A stretch of DNA of 64,000 nt, taken from NCBI GenBank assembly GCA_949752735.1, contig OX457042.1, positions 27,592,978 to 27,656,977 on the forward strand, written 5' to 3'. Position numbers and translations under genes: made by a program. Shown piece by piece: positions 48,701-58,422 of the stretch. A model generated the notes under the pieces. It was not told the DNA's origin and made no database searches. It saw only the letters and a program-made list of their open reading frames with translations. Position 1 is the stretch's first letter. Each line of letters opens with the position of its first letter. The DNA comes from Lumbricus terrestris. Lineage: Eukaryota > Annelida > Clitellata > Crassiclitellata > Lumbricidae.

Positions 48701-49007
48701 ATGCCTACGCGTGTATGCATTCCTATGCGCATGATACCACTAACTGCATCGAATCTTAATCACATATAATTATGTATAATTGTATATTGTACATATCTAT
48801 CCTCAAATAGTCTGTCAGCACGTGTGTGGTTGTGACTGGAAATCAGTCAGACAAGAAAACTGTTGATGAACCAGCAGATCTAAATAGTCAACGATTACCT
48901 TCTAAGTTATCAGAATGGATAACTGGATCGATATAGGGGCTTCGGACTTGGTTGCCCCCATCACACGGGAAGTATTTTCTCAAACAGCTTCTGAAGCAGT
49001 TATCCAT
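38062..49007 (-). CDS. Src/Frk-type tyrosine kinase A (10 coding exons)
   Basis: Non-receptor tyrosine kinase. Joining exons 49007-48899, 47988-47904, 47345-47223, 46239-46148, 45539-45384, 44263-44117, 42637-42378, 40585-40432, 38959-38828 and 38297-38062 gives 1494 nt: 497 codons plus TGA. All introns are GT-AG and all phases fit. Order: Cys-containing N-terminus (1-36), SH3 (about 38-96), SH2 (107-197, Arg133 in FLVRQS), linker, kinase (221-475), tail Tyr489. Catalytic set: GNGKFG (228-233), Lys249, Glu264, HRDLRAAN (Asp341), DFG (359-361), activation Tyr371. HRDLRAAN and the tail Tyr are Src-family marks. Odd: Met293 at the gatekeeper, ALE instead of APE (385-387), and no Gly2 in the predicted start. 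By family it would phosphorylate tyrosines at the inner membrane face under tail-Tyr control. Confidence 0.93.
38511..38810. mobile_element. SINE family A head (minus) next to a LINE tail (plus), intron 9
   Basis: 38511-38637 on the minus strand is the tRNA-like head of SINE family A (gaattcgaacctgcaaccct, plus reading). 38641-38810 on the plus strand is a LINE 3' UTR (ggtggccctggctagcggga) ending in gttatgttatgtta. The same UTR word occurs after the LINE at 52-53.9 kb. Confidence 0.7.
38828..38959 (-). CDS. Kinase A exon 9: activation segment to helix F
   Basis: Acceptor ctttaag; donor CGCAG|gtatga. Encodes [20 protein letters not shown] and [23 protein letters not shown] replaces the usual APE; the Glu that pairs with the conserved Arg is kept. 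SDVWSYG is invariant. Confidence 0.94.
39223..40079. mobile_element. hAT-type element (857 bp) in intron 8, 8-bp TSD
   Basis: Ends cagtgataccgctcc and ggagcggtaacactg. Perfect duplication acaaggac at 39215-39222 and 40080-40087. The subterminal zones on both sides are clusters of aaaagccaag. A LINE tail on the minus strand (39766-39850, ataataacgacaatttatat) is nested inside. Confidence 0.9.
40432..40585 (-). CDS. Kinase A exon 8: catalytic and DFG loops
   Basis: Acceptor tttatttag; donor GTGAAG|gtaggc. Encodes [20 protein letters not shown], then [20 protein letters not shown] and [11 protein letters not shown]. It has catalytic Asp341, metal-binding Asp359 and activation-loop Tyr371. Confidence 0.95.
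40900..40995 (+). mobile_element. LINE/SINE 3' tail, intron 7
   Basis: agagcgcctcttaataggta then ggggcgctatataaattctg and a short (gatt)n. Tails of the GGCGCTATATAAAT type are known from L2-group LINEs and their SINEs. Similar pieces are at 44020-44095 and 45055-45125. Confidence 0.65.
41043..41270 (-). mobile_element. SINE with LINE-type (ATT)n tail, intron 7
   Basis: Minus strand: a tRNA-like head with the B-box-like aagttcaaatcct, a body, then the 3' UTR of the 7369-9280 LINE (tgtgttacggcgccatagaa) and ATT units. It is a SINE that shares its tail with a resident LINE. Confidence 0.75.
41270..41440. repeat. 31-bp tandem repeat
   Basis: Five near-perfect copies of tgttgacagtcaagcatgtc plus aaccactgcac. 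It abuts the head of the SINE at 41043-41270, and the unit reads like that SINE's 5' (A-box) end on the minus strand. Confidence 0.92.
41677..41940. mobile_element. hAT-type MITE (264 bp) in intron 7, 8-bp TSD
   Basis: Ends caaggccgtagctagg and tctggctacggccttg. Perfect duplication gttccatc at 41669-41676 and 41941-41948. Internal cacccccgaaat words repeat three times. Confidence 0.93.
42378..42637 (-). CDS. Kinase A exon 7: kinase N-lobe
   Basis: Acceptor attgcag; donor CCCAG|gtgagg in phase 0. Encodes [20 protein letters not shown] through [12 protein letters not shown] Lys249 and helix C Glu264 (FLEEA) form the salt bridge. The hinge reads [12 protein letters not shown], so the gatekeeper is Met where Src kinases have Thr. 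Confidence 0.94.
42701..42781 (+). mobile_element. 81-bp retroposed fragment with 15-bp TSD, intron 6
   Basis: Flanked by the direct repeat aatgatagtaaaaga at 42686-42700 and 42782-42796. The insert contains ggggaaggcaacgggagacc, a word reminiscent of RTE-group LINE/SINE 3' ends, and stops in an A run. It lies 64 bp 5' (on the kinase strand) of exon 7. Confidence 0.7.
44117..44263 (-). CDS. Kinase A exon 6: SH2-kinase linker and Gly-rich loop
   Basis: Acceptor tttaaag; donor GAAAG|gtcagt. Encodes [20 protein letters not shown] through [23 protein letters not shown] is the Src-family end of SH2. GxGxFG is the ATP phosphate loop. Confidence 0.93.
45384..45539 (-). CDS. Kinase A exon 5: SH2 second half
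   Basis: Acceptor ctttctag; donor CACAG|gtaaat. Encodes [40 protein letters not shown] and [11 protein letters not shown], matching the central sheet, the HY(R/K)I strand and the last helix of SH2. Confidence 0.94.
45968..46115 (-). mobile_element. 5'-truncated LINE copy in intron 4
   Basis: Minus strand: the last codons of the reverse transcriptase (a [14 protein letters not shown] reading), then a 3' UTR related to the 7369-9280 LINE (gacataacacagcacatgct, plus reading) and a short ATT tail. It ends only about 30 bp from exon 4. Confidence 0.78.
46148..46239 (-). CDS. Kinase A exon 4: SH2 first half
   Basis: Acceptor gtttgtag; donor GTAGAG|gtcttt. Encodes [20 protein letters not shown] then [10 protein letters not shown]. 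The FLVR Arg that binds phosphotyrosine is present; the following Glu of FLVRES is Gln. Confidence 0.93.
46240..47222 (-). other. Kinase A intron 3 and other unannotated intron DNA
   Basis: AT-rich with no nested element recognised. Introns 1 (47989-48898) and 2 (47346-47903) are likewise plain. Repeats concentrate in introns 4 to 9. Confidence 0.5.
47223..47345 (-). CDS. Kinase A exon 3: SH3 second half and SH3-SH2 linker
   Basis: Acceptor ttttttcag; donor AACC|gtaagc. Encodes [20 protein letters not shown] and FIPSNFVG, with the conserved Trp pair and the SN(Y/F)V end of SH3. The usual Tyr of SNYV is Phe here. Confidence 0.93.
47904..47988 (-). CDS. Kinase A exon 2: SH3 first half
   Basis: Starts after ctctgcag and ends before gttatt. 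Encodes [20 protein letters not shown], the ALYDY signature of SH3 domains with the acidic RT loop that contacts PxxP ligands. Confidence 0.93.
48899..49007 (-). CDS. Kinase A exon 1: N-terminal unique segment
   Basis: Encodes [18 protein letters not shown] and 18 further residues, then one base of codon 37; donor AGAAG|gtaatc. The ATG has a strong context (A at -3, G at +4) and an in-frame TAA lies 9 nt upstream. Cys4, Cys8 and Cys15 could be palmitoylated. Gly2, needed for myristoylation, is missing. Caveat: 'aaatcag' directly precedes the ATG and could be a splice acceptor, so a true upstream first exon is possible. Confidence 0.75.
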
Positions 49008-50281
49008 TCTGATTTATAATCATCCGATTCTCAATAAGATTTCCATTTCAATTGAAACTGAGAAACATCCTCATGATGGTGGCATTAATCTAGGTAAAAA
49101 TTCTGCATTTGACAAACAACACAAAATATGTTAACAAAATATAAGTTTATTTCTACTGCATAATATACAGACAGCCCCAATGAGTTTCTAAAGTTAGGCG
49201 ACATTCAGATACATGCAATTCTTAACATACTATGATATAACCAATCGTTGGACAAAATATGACATCAGCCTAAGTCTACATATAATAGAGGGGTCGATGG
49301 ATGGCAATACATTAAAAAAAAACTTGTGACAAGCTGAAAATAGAACAAATGCAACAGTATTATACTATAATACACTGTAATGAAGATAGCCAAACCTTGG
49401 GCCACCGGACCTTTTTATACGGACCCATTCGTAATTTGACCACTTTCCCCTTGAAAATATCAATTTCTCTACTATTCAAGAGTACTTGGGGCACAGAATT
49501 GGATATAAAAAATTAAGAAAAACTCAGTGACCATCAATGACACTGACCCACCAAAAGCAGCATGGAACTCCGAGCGCTTATGCCGAATCGTAATCAAAGT
49601 GCTGCAGTTTGATCTACGCTCGCGCAGCACATAATAAAACTCTGTAAGAATATTTACAAAAACATTTTTAAAAATATTTTTCTAAATATTTACAAGCATA
49701 TTTACAAAAAAGGAAGAAACTTTACTACCTGTTTGATTCACCCCAAGCTCATTGGAACATTTTTATTTTAGTAACAAGGAAACAAGTCAAACAGTGTTGA
49801 CTTTATCTAATCGTTTATCACGGTTACTATTTTTAGCTCAACCAATCACGGCTAACCAAAAGAACCACCAATCCCAGAAGAGATAGTATAGAAGTTGAAG
49901 TATTTTTCTGAAGTTATAAATGTGCGATAACATAATTAAAATCATACAAATTACATTACATCATTATACAGTAAACCATAATGGACATTTAATTTAACGG
50001 TTGGGCGCGTTTAGTGACATTCTCGATTAATGCTGTAAATAATTTGAAACTGAAAGTCGTGATCAGGTAAAAAAAATACACTGGCGAACGTAAATACGAT
50101 GAATCGTCTTCTGTGATTGGTTGGTTCTTTCATGACGTTTCATTGGTTGATCTAAAAATAGACCGCAAGTCCGACAGTTAAAATTTCATGTTATACTCTT
50201 GTTCCTTGCTCTGTTTCAACGTCACTGGGCAGCTCAACATAGGAAGATCTGCCTAGTAATATATATGAGGTCGTTGGTTAC
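49008..50281. other. 5' region of kinase A
   Basis: AT-rich, with no clear TATA or GC box. 49358-49446 (tgtaatgaagatagccaaac, then gggccaccggacctttttat) recurs at 56650-56742. Confidence 0.4.
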
Positions 50282-50642
50282 CACTGAGATTTCAAAAATA
50301 AACCCAGATTTCCATTAAAAAACCCAGGAAACCCAGACTATTCATTAAAGCTATTTTAGACCTCCTTGTTGGTTTTTCGCTTGTTCGTAAGGGGTTAGCA
50401 AAATGTTCGTAAAAAGAGTCGAATAAAATGTAATTACAACTTTACAAATATCAATTGTTGGGTCGAGTCTAGCAGAATTATAAACACATAACAGACGTGG
50501 CTTAAGTTTACGAAGTCTTAAAGTTGTCGGAGGTTTCCAGCCAAATTGTCTTAATACGTCAACAAGACAACGTTTTGACCACTTAGAACATTAATACTCT
50601 GCAACAAATAGGCTATTATACCACTAGAAGATTGACCTGATC

Positions 50643-50709
<67 letters not shown>

Positions 50710-51041
50710 TGTTATAGATGTCAAAACGGCTTAACAAGGGGAGAGAGAGGAGTGACCTGACCTATTTTGAGATGTCAAAATGGTTTATTTCTGTGCAGAC
50801 CCTGTGAATTGACAACGTGAGATCTTGATTGTGGTGTTTAAAGCAAAAATTATTGGGGGAAAAGTATGCATCACAACCATTTTACATTGAATTTCACAAA
50901 ATATCCATGTGTCGTAAATACAAAAATTTAATGTCAACTCGCCAAAATAAACCCAGATTTTGACCCCCCCAAAAAAACAGAAACCCAGACGAAGGCCAAA
51001 AAAACCAGATCTAGTGGAAAAACCCAGCTGTGGCATCACTG
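50282..51041. repeat. Duplicated spacer, unit 1
   Basis: Begins cactgagatttcaaaaataa, ends gtggcatcactg, and is rich in aaacccag words. Unit 2 (from 51046) aligns along its length (aataaacccagatttcc; gttcgtaagggg/gttcgtatgagg; gattgacctgac; cgtgagatcttga). It includes a (TG)(TA) microsatellite at 50648-50706. Confidence 0.8.
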
Positions 51042-52149
51042 TTGCCACTGAGGTTTCAAAATAAACCCAGATTTCCTTTAAGCAAAAACTTAGAAAACCC
51101 AGACTTTTTATGTAAGCGATTTTTGCCCCTTTGTTCAATTTAAGTTGGATTTTCGCATGTTCGTATGAGGGTAACAAAATATTCGTCAAATGAGTCGAAT
51201 CAAATGTAGTTAAACCTTTCAACTTTCGAGAAAATCAATTGTAAAAGCTGTAAGAGACTCGGCATCCCCATTGACAACAAGCTGAATCTCTATGTCGTGT
51301 GGCGTGCCGCGTGTGCGCATGCGCAGCGAGTGGGTCGAGCCTACAAGAATTGTAAGCACACGTACCATCACCTTCCTTAGGCCCCTCGATCCATTACACC
51401 TCGGGTTTTTCATTCGAAACTAAAGACACTGCTTTTCAAGAACTCTTACCCTGTCTCATCTAATCCTCCACACTCCAATTCTCGGCTCAGACGACACGCA
51501 CCTTAGGCCTAGTAGCTGTTCCACTCCTCTGATCCTACAGTAACTCGACCCGGACCACCATGGACTACTCTTACGGACAACCCTTTTGACTCAACGCAGC
51601 GCTCGTGAATAAGCCGGTACCCCGCGTTTGGCTTTCGAGTGGCGCTTTAGAAATTAGGAGATTACGATTACGAACCTGTGGGTTTACGATGTTTTAAAAT
51701 TGCCCCAAGTTGTCTTAATTAACTTCTTGCCAAATTTTCTTGATACATCAACAATCCAACGACTTAAACCACCTATAGAACTTTAATACTCGGCAACAAC
51801 TAGCCCACTTCCCAGTGGCGCAACCAGGGGGGTGCTGGGGGGTGCTTGAGCACCCCCCAGGGCTAAAAAGGTGACCCACGCAATTTTTCCAAATCCGATG
51901 AGTTTTTTGTGGGTGGGGTGGGGGGGGGGGTAGGGGTCTCTCGGTCTTTCAGATTTCACAATCACACAATCAAGCAATTAAGTTCCTTCATTCTTCTGTA
52001 TTATAATTTTAGACAATTTCATGGTTCATAAAGCACTTGATTTTAGTGTTTAGCCGGTCTACCTGAGTTTGTCTGGGTCTCGATAATTTGCCTATCCTGT
52101 GCCTTTACATTACAGTATCTCACCAATTTATTGATTATATGTTACGACT

Positions 52150-53950
52150 TAACTGCCTAAAATTGCAATTCCGCTATCAGAGATTGTCAACTGCTCATTT
52201 ACCACTGGAGTATTCCCCTCCGCATTGAAAACTGCCAAGGTCATACCCATTCATAAAAAGGGCCCGAGGGACAATGTTTCTAACTACAGACCGATTTCTG
52301 TACTCCCATTCTTCGCCAAAATATTTGAAAAATTAATGTACGCACGTTTAGATAGTTTTTTATCAAAAGAGAAAGTACTATTTCAGTCTCAGCATGGATT
52401 CCAACAGGGTCATTCTACCTACATGCCCCTTCTAAGCATACAAGACAAAATCTCTAATGCAATTGAAAATAACGAATACTCCCTTGGTATCTTCCTTGAT
52501 GTAGCTAAAGCCTTTGATTCTGTAAATCATCATATTTTGATCAAAAAACTTTATAACTATGGAATTAGAGGGACACAACTACAATGGTTTGTTAGCTATC
52601 TTGAAAATCGTTTTCAACTGGTTTCTGTTAACAATTGTACTTCTGATCTACAACTCATTTCTCACGGTGTCCCTCAAGGATCTAATCTTGGACCTCTTTT
52701 ATTTTTAATCTATATTAATGATTTACCCAATGTATCGCCTTCTATGTATTTTGTGCTCTTTGCTGATGATTCTAACTTATTTCATTCTGATAAATCTATT
52801 GATACCCTATTCAACACTGTTAATTCTGAGCTTCACCGAGTCGTTGATTGGTTTCGATCTAATAAACTTACTCTAAATTTGGATAAAACCAACTACATCC
52901 TCTTCAGATCCCATAAGAAAAAATATCCCAATGAACTTCCTATTCTACTTATTGAAGGGACTCCTATCACCGAAGTAACATCCACAAAATTTTTGGGCGT
53001 TTACATTGACCAGCATCTAAATTGGAAGGAACACATCAATAATATCTCTAGCAAAATTGCTAAGACTGTTGGTGTGCTATTTCGCTCATCTAAACTGATT
53101 CCTGTCTCTATCCGGTCTATGCTATACTATTCTCTTATTTATCCCTATTTAACCTACTGTAATTTAATTTGGACATCTACTTACAAATCTAATTTTATCA
53201 GACTAGTCACCCTTCAAAAATATGCAATCCGTTTTATAGCTAATATTCCTCGCCGAGCCCACACCGCTCTGTATTTCAAGGAATTTGGATTATTAAAGAT
53301 CGATCAAATTAGGCACTTGCAAATAGGAGAGTTTATGTACCGTTATAACCATGGCCTATTACCACTTGTATTTAATGATTTCTTTAACCTTACCTCTGAT
53401 CGCCACTCTTATTCAACTAGAAAATTAACTGTTTATGACCTTCCCTACGCACATACTAATACTCGTCGATTCTCTATACAATATACTGGCTCCCAATGTT
53501 GGAACTCTCTCCCTACACATCTTCATTCCCTACCTAACACAAGATTATTTAAGCATAAACTTCGCCTTTATCTACTTAAAACACTTCCTGATATGTAATG
53601 GTTAAGGTTTCTGCTCAGTGGTCTCGCCAAGCCCTTAGTTAAGTCTTTAGTTAAGTCATTAGTTAAGAGTTGTTTTTCTCGTTATATACAGAAATGTCGA
53701 TTGCTTAATTTTTTTTTTCTCTCCCTCATCATTTTTTTATTCCTACAATTGAATGCTCTGTCATGTTTTTCTTTTATATTTTACATGAATTATGGGTGGC
53801 CCTATTAGCGGGATTTTCTATCCCTTCTGGGTCTCCCCTTCTTCACCAAATTATGTTAATGTAGGCCCTATTATTCAATGCCATAATTGTATCATGTTTG
53901 TTTGTTGTTTTGGTTGAGGAAAAAAAATAAAATAAAATAAATAAATAAAC
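52150..53950 (+). mobile_element. 5'-truncated LINE nested in the hAT element
   Basis: Contains an open reverse transcriptase frame, a 3' UTR with gtggccctattagcgggatt and ttctgggtctcc, and an AAATA-type tail (aataaaataaataaataaac). The 5' edge is not sharp; homology to RT starts near 52165. Inserted in the plus orientation. Confidence 0.85.
52153..53598 (+). CDS. LINE reverse transcriptase, partial (open frame)
   Basis: Open from just after an upstream TAA (52150-52152); a Met is at 52225, but coding homology begins before it (ALKTAKVIPIHKKGP). In order: NYRPISVLPFFAKIFEKLMY (block 1), QHGFQQGHST, AFDSVNHHIL (catalytic Asp block), SHGVPQGSNLGPLLFLIYIN (block 4) and FADDSNLF (FADD active site). 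Then comes a C-terminal part with YLTYCNLIWTSTYKSN and CWNSLPTHLHSLPNTRLFKH. No internal stop over more than 450 codons. It is a different lineage from the LINE at 7369, with AT-rich codon use. The endonuclease is absent. Confidence 0.92.
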   Translation: MPKIAIPLSEIVNCSFTTGVFPSALKTAKVIPIHKKGPRDNVSNYRPISVLPFFAKIFEKLMYARLDSFLSKEKVLFQSQHGFQQGHSTYMPLLSIQDKISNAIENNEYSLGIFLDVAKAFDSVNHHILIKKLYNYGIRGTQLQWFVSYLENRFQLVSVNNCTSDLQLISHGVPQGSNLGPLLFLIYINDLPNVSPSMYFVLFADDSNLFHSDKSIDTLFNTVNSELHRVVDWFRSNKLTLNLDKTNYILFRSHKKKYPNELPILLIEGTPITEVTSTKFLGVYIDQHLNWKEHINNISSKIAKTVGVLFRSSKLIPVSIRSMLYYSLIYPYLTYCNLIWTSTYKSNFIRLVTLQKYAIRFIANIPRRAHTALYFKEFGLLKIDQIRHLQIGEFMYRYNHGLLPLVFNDFFNLTSDRHSYSTRKLTVYDLPYAHTNTRRFSIQYTGSQCWNSLPTHLHSLPNTRLFKHKLRLYLLKTLPDM

Positions 53951-55737
53951 ATTTAAACTGATAGTACCGTGTGTGCAATTTTTTTGCAAAATTTGACAAA
54001 ATGATATAGCTTTTAGTTGCCTCATGTTTATTATAATTATTGTCTTACATAAACTGCCATATTAGACCATGATCTTATTTCCTACTATATAATTATAATG
54101 TTATTATTATTTATTATTATAATATAATTATGATACTATCATATGATATTATAATGTGCATAACACGGTACTGTAATTGGCGGATATTTAGGGCGATAAG
54201 GGAGACGCAAGTAATTGTTAGGCAACAGTCTGAAGTCTTAAACCCCCAAAGTTTGTGGTAAGCGGACGGAAATGCTTATATATCCCCCAATATGTCATAA
54301 ATATTTCATAAATATTATTAAAATTTTCTGCAATGTTATCCACTGTTTATCCACAATGAACAATTTGGTTAAGACGACAGCCTAAAACGCTGTCATTACA
54401 GTGTGTGTAAATTAAAAAAAACACAATTCCTAGACGATGGGAGGGGCATTTATTGGAATCTTATATCGCGTCTCTGAGCACTAAAATCATGAGTTATTTT
54501 GTAAAAATGACAGCTTTAAAAGTCACGGTGCACTGTGCAAATCCCAACATTTTTAAGTAGGCCTAAATGTGAGGCAACACTGAAATTTTAAAGCTATCAG
54601 CATTGAAAATGAACAATTTTATTAAGATGGCAGCTTAAAAGCCTACCATTACAGTATGGAAATTAAAATATAAAACAATGGAGAGGGGCATTGAAATCTT
54701 ACACCATGTCTTTCAGCAATGAAATCATGATAAATTTCGCTAAAATGGCACCCTAAATCGATACCACTGCAGTGTGGAAATAAAACATTCTATGTTGGGG
54801 AGAAGGCACATCCTCCTGCCCAAACCCATTCCCCTGCTAGGCTTATGTTGAAATCTGAAATCACTCTTTTTTTTATCAGCACGGAAGTAATAGAGTTATT
54901 TTACTAAGTTGGCATCTTAGAATAATAAGCTTAAACGTGGATAATCAGAATTTTTTTATAATTGTGAGTATATTCATTGAAGTTTAGACCACTCTTGTCA
55001 GCAATGAAATAGTATAGCAATTTTCCTTTGGATGACAACTTAAAATGCTGCCATTGCAGTGTGGAAATTAGAAAATTTCTGATGTGGAGGGGCACATCCC
55101 CTTCCAAAGCCCCTGCCCTCTCGGCGCCACGTGCTTCGAAGATTTTGCGTCGTATGCTCGCTTCTCCCCAGAAACTTTGTTTCCCCACAAGGGACTAAAA
55201 ACAGGTTATTGGGGAGGGGCTAGAAACACTGATTATTAATTCTGCCACTCGCGGGCAGAGAAGGACTAAGACACTTTTTGTTTATTCTAAACAAATGGGA
55301 AAAGACATTATTTTGTAAGTCCTAAACCGTGTTCTTCAGAAGTTTTCACGACTTTATCGCTCATAAATACAGCTGGCAAACAAAAGCCTGAAACGCGCTC
55401 TAGCTGGAGCCAAAAGTAAAAAAATGCGTTGGTTTCTGGGGCTCCGCCCCAGACCCCGCTGGGGAGCTCACGACGCTCCCCAGACCACCTAGTCGGCATT
55501 GGCTTCGCGCCTTCGGCACTCGCTGCTTCGCACTTTCGGCGCTTACAATAATAATTCTGAGCACCCCCCAGGAAAATTTTCTGGTTGCGCCTCTGCCACT
55601 TCCTAAAGGATTGACCTGACCCAAAGATGTCGATAGATTTAATAAGTAGAGGAGCGACCTGACCTATATTGAGATGTCAAAAAGGCTTATATCACATAAT
55701 TTAAAAAAATTCAAAAAGCATAGGCATTATTAAGAGA

Positions 55738-56620
55738 GTCTCTTACTTGCTTCCCTCTCATGTGCTTATCAATCTATATTTCACCCTAGTCTATCCATAC
55801 CTTACTTACTCTAATTTAATTTGGACTTCAACCTATGATACCCATCTCCATGTTTTAAGGACCTTACAAAAAAAGCCATACGAGTTATCACTAAATCCAC
55901 TGTTAACTGTCATACTGGTCCCTTATTTGCTGAGCATAAACTCCTAAATATTAAGCAGATTAGATTTGAACAGACATCTCAATTTATGTATCAATACATC
56001 AATAACCTCCTCCCTTCTTCCTTTGCATCTTACTTCTCTCCTGCATTGCATCCTGGACTCACTAGAGGTAATAGAGACTTCAGTATTATTTTTGCAAAAA
56101 CAAATGTTCGGAAATTTTCTATTAAATTCCAAGGCCCTGTCATATGGAATAAAATTCCGATTCACATTCGTAAGGCTACTAACTTAACTCATTTTAAACA
56201 CCTGTTACGTGTGTATACATTATATAATGTTTTCTGTTAATATAGCAGGAGGGGTTACCCATGCTAATGCTGATTTATTTGATTGTTTGATTGTTTTTGC
56301 TTTTATTTTGTTCTTTCTCTGAGTTTTTCATGTAGTGTTAACTACATTAGTTTTGTTTTTTATAATAATTTTTTTTCTTTCCCTAGTTAAGTAATATCTC
56401 TGCATTCCAATACTCCCTTCAGCTTTCACTTTCTCACTTCACTTTGTTAATTAGGCCCCTGCTTAGCGGGACTTGTCCCTTTTTGTGTGCCTATTTGCTC
56501 CCTCACTCTTATAATACCTATTCACTTTGAGTATTTTCTTATTGCGAATTATGTCTATACTTTGTTAAACATACATGTACAATTGAATTGATGGGATCAA
56601 TAAAAATATGTCTATGTCTA
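55738..56620 (+). pseudogene. LINE relic, frameshifted reverse transcriptase C-terminus
   Basis: Same lineage as 52153-53598: frame 1 (55747 on) reads YPYLTYSNLIWTSTYDTHLH and then loses frame near 55875. A second frame (55986-56240) holds the C-terminal end with GPVIWNKIPIHIRKATNLTH. The 3' UTR repeats cttagcgggacttgtccctt and ends in tatgtctatgtcta. Confidence 0.88.
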
Positions 56621-57031
56621 TTATATTATATAGGCCTATGTGCTTATACTGTATTATATACTGTAATACACTGTAATGAAGATAGCCAAAACTTGGGCCA
56701 CCGGACCTTTTTATAGGGTCCCATTCATAATTTGACCACTTCGCAGAGCTATCCTTCTGCGTTACCAGGTCATAACGACTCATAAACGTGAGATCTTGAC
56801 TGTCGAGTTTCAAATAAAATTAAGAGGAACAAAAATTACGTATCCACAGTTTACATTGAATTTCACAGAATATTCATGTGATGTAAATACAAAATGGTCA
56901 ACTAACTAAAAATTAACCCAGATTTTGACCAGAAAAACCCAGAAACCCAGACGAAGGCCAAAGACTCAGATATAGTGGAAAAACCCAGGACCCAGATGTG
57001 GTATCGTTGCAAACAACTTGGGGAAAGTTGA

Positions 57032-57069
57032 AACCATCGATATTAATAGACCTATTAATATCGATGGTT
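57032..57069. repeat. Perfect 18-bp inverted repeat, 2-nt spacer
   Basis: aaccatcgatattaatag, then ac, then ctattaatatcgatggtt. It lies 24 bp beyond the end of spacer unit 2. A perfect palindrome of this size is strand-symmetric and could form a cruciform. Confidence 0.95.
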
Positions 57070-57550
57070 GTAACAACCACAACGAAAGAACTCTATAAGC
57101 GAGGAGTGGTAACTCGTTAAAGTATTGTGTGTATATCCGGTCTTAATGCGCAGGCGTTGCGCCATCTGGCGCTGCGGTATTGGCGCCTTTCTGTAAGTTT
57201 AGGTTAAACAAGAGTGACAGACTCTGGTTGATGTCGATGGTTGACAATGCTGTTTTTACGATAAAGTCCTCTGCTTTGAGAGTGGGCGAATTCACGTTTC
57301 GGGGGGGGGGGGGTTCGGCCGTTTTGGGCGGACGGCAACCGCTGAACCCAGACACCGATGAGACCCTTTGACCGGACATTATTTCCAACGACATTTTACA
57401 AATCTTTGTGCCAGATTTTCAAAAAATACCAATTCCGATTGTAAATTCGCTGCACTGGCGAATTTTTCTAACGAGGAAATTTTACACATCTACATTTTTC
57501 TAATGGGGGGGGAGAAGCGAGTTACATGTCGCGCTGTTCTGGGTATGGTA

Positions 57551-57552
57551 CG

Positions 57553-57611
<59 letters not shown>
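57551..57611. repeat. (TA)n microsatellite
   Basis: About 30 TA units, about 140 bp beyond the stop of kinase B, possibly within its 3' UTR. Confidence 0.95.
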
Positions 57612-57613
<2 letters not shown>

Positions 57614-57749
57614 TGTGAACAGCATCTCAATATTTTTGTGAGGGAATGTCATTCCTGGGACTCTTTCTTTCCTCAGAGACGTCTGTATTAAACATTGCTT
57701 AATGAGCAAGCTGTAAACCACTGGCTTCCAATAAAATAATGTTCTGTCT

Positions 57750-57994
57750 TCATTCAAACGCATAATTATTGTCTGCGCATGGCAGATAGGCTTTCTCTGT
57801 TTCCGTGTAGTAGTCATCAAAGAAGTGTCTAAGGTACTCGAATGTGGGTCTCTCGGACGGTTTGAAAGCCCAGCACTTGAGCATAATTTCGTACATCTTA
57901 TCCGGACATTCGATGTAAGCATAATTTTCGTTCACTGGATTTGGCAACCTGTATCCATTGTGAAGCCTCTCCATAAATTCTGGACTTCTCATTC
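57750..57994 (-). CDS. Src/Frk-type tyrosine kinase B, last exon
   Basis: Acceptor cgtatag. Encodes [20 protein letters not shown], then [40 protein letters not shown] and a tail ending NNYAFE. It is very close to kinase A exon 10 (same splice phase, same [17 protein letters not shown] run) but the tail is three residues longer and differs after the regulatory Tyr (EKAYLP against ESPYVP). The stop is TGA at 57750-57752. Exon 9 of this gene is at 63937, so the intron is 5.9 kb against 0.5 kb in kinase A. The rest of the gene is outside the window. Confidence 0.93.
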
Positions 57995-58422
57995 CTATAC
58001 GCAAACAAACTACAGAAATTACATCATCAATATCTGATTCCTTCAATAGTCAATACAATACAACTTATCTGATATTGACCACAGTGCCAGGTTTTTACTT
58101 GGTGCGGCCCTAAGCTATATAAAATGAAGCTTCAATGCTCCTTTATTATTGCTAGAAATTGCACAGAAAGGTCTCAGGAAACTTGAAAACATGCCTTTTA
58201 ATCAGGCCTAATTAATAGCAAGGCGTGTAAAGAGAGAAATTTATAAAAAAATTCAAATGAATACATTTACCAATCACGTATAATTTGATAGGCTGTATCT
58301 CTGTCTTCCATTTTAGTATATAAATTATAGCATTCTCTGGAAACAATCTAGGCCCTATATAAAAAATTATGGTCAAATGCAATTTTTGAACTACATGTTA
58401 CATTCATTGATATGTACATATA

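Larger units (their letters stand above)
51813..55595. mobile_element. hAT-type element (3783 bp with nested LINE), 8-bp TSD
   Basis: Ends cagtggcgcaaccagggg and ctggttgcgcctctg. Perfect duplication ccacttcc at 51805-51812 and 55596-55603. Gcaccccccag words lie at both ends. A LINE (about 52.1-53.95 kb) is inserted; without it the element is about 1.9 kb. The right part has degenerate copies of the 86-bp module (cattgcagtgtggaaattag). No transposase frame remains. Confidence 0.9.
51046..57008. repeat. Duplicated spacer, unit 2, opened by insertions
   Basis: Homologous segments at about 51046-51245, 51665-51812, 55596-55690 and 56785-57008 match unit 1 in order. Between them lie an insert at about 51246-51660, the 51813-55595 hAT element and a LINE relic (55738-56620). 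Confidence 0.75.

Noticed and set aside
57143..57394. 83-codon minus-strand frame near kinase B
   Set aside because: No domain; it crosses a poly-G run and sits in the likely 3' flank.
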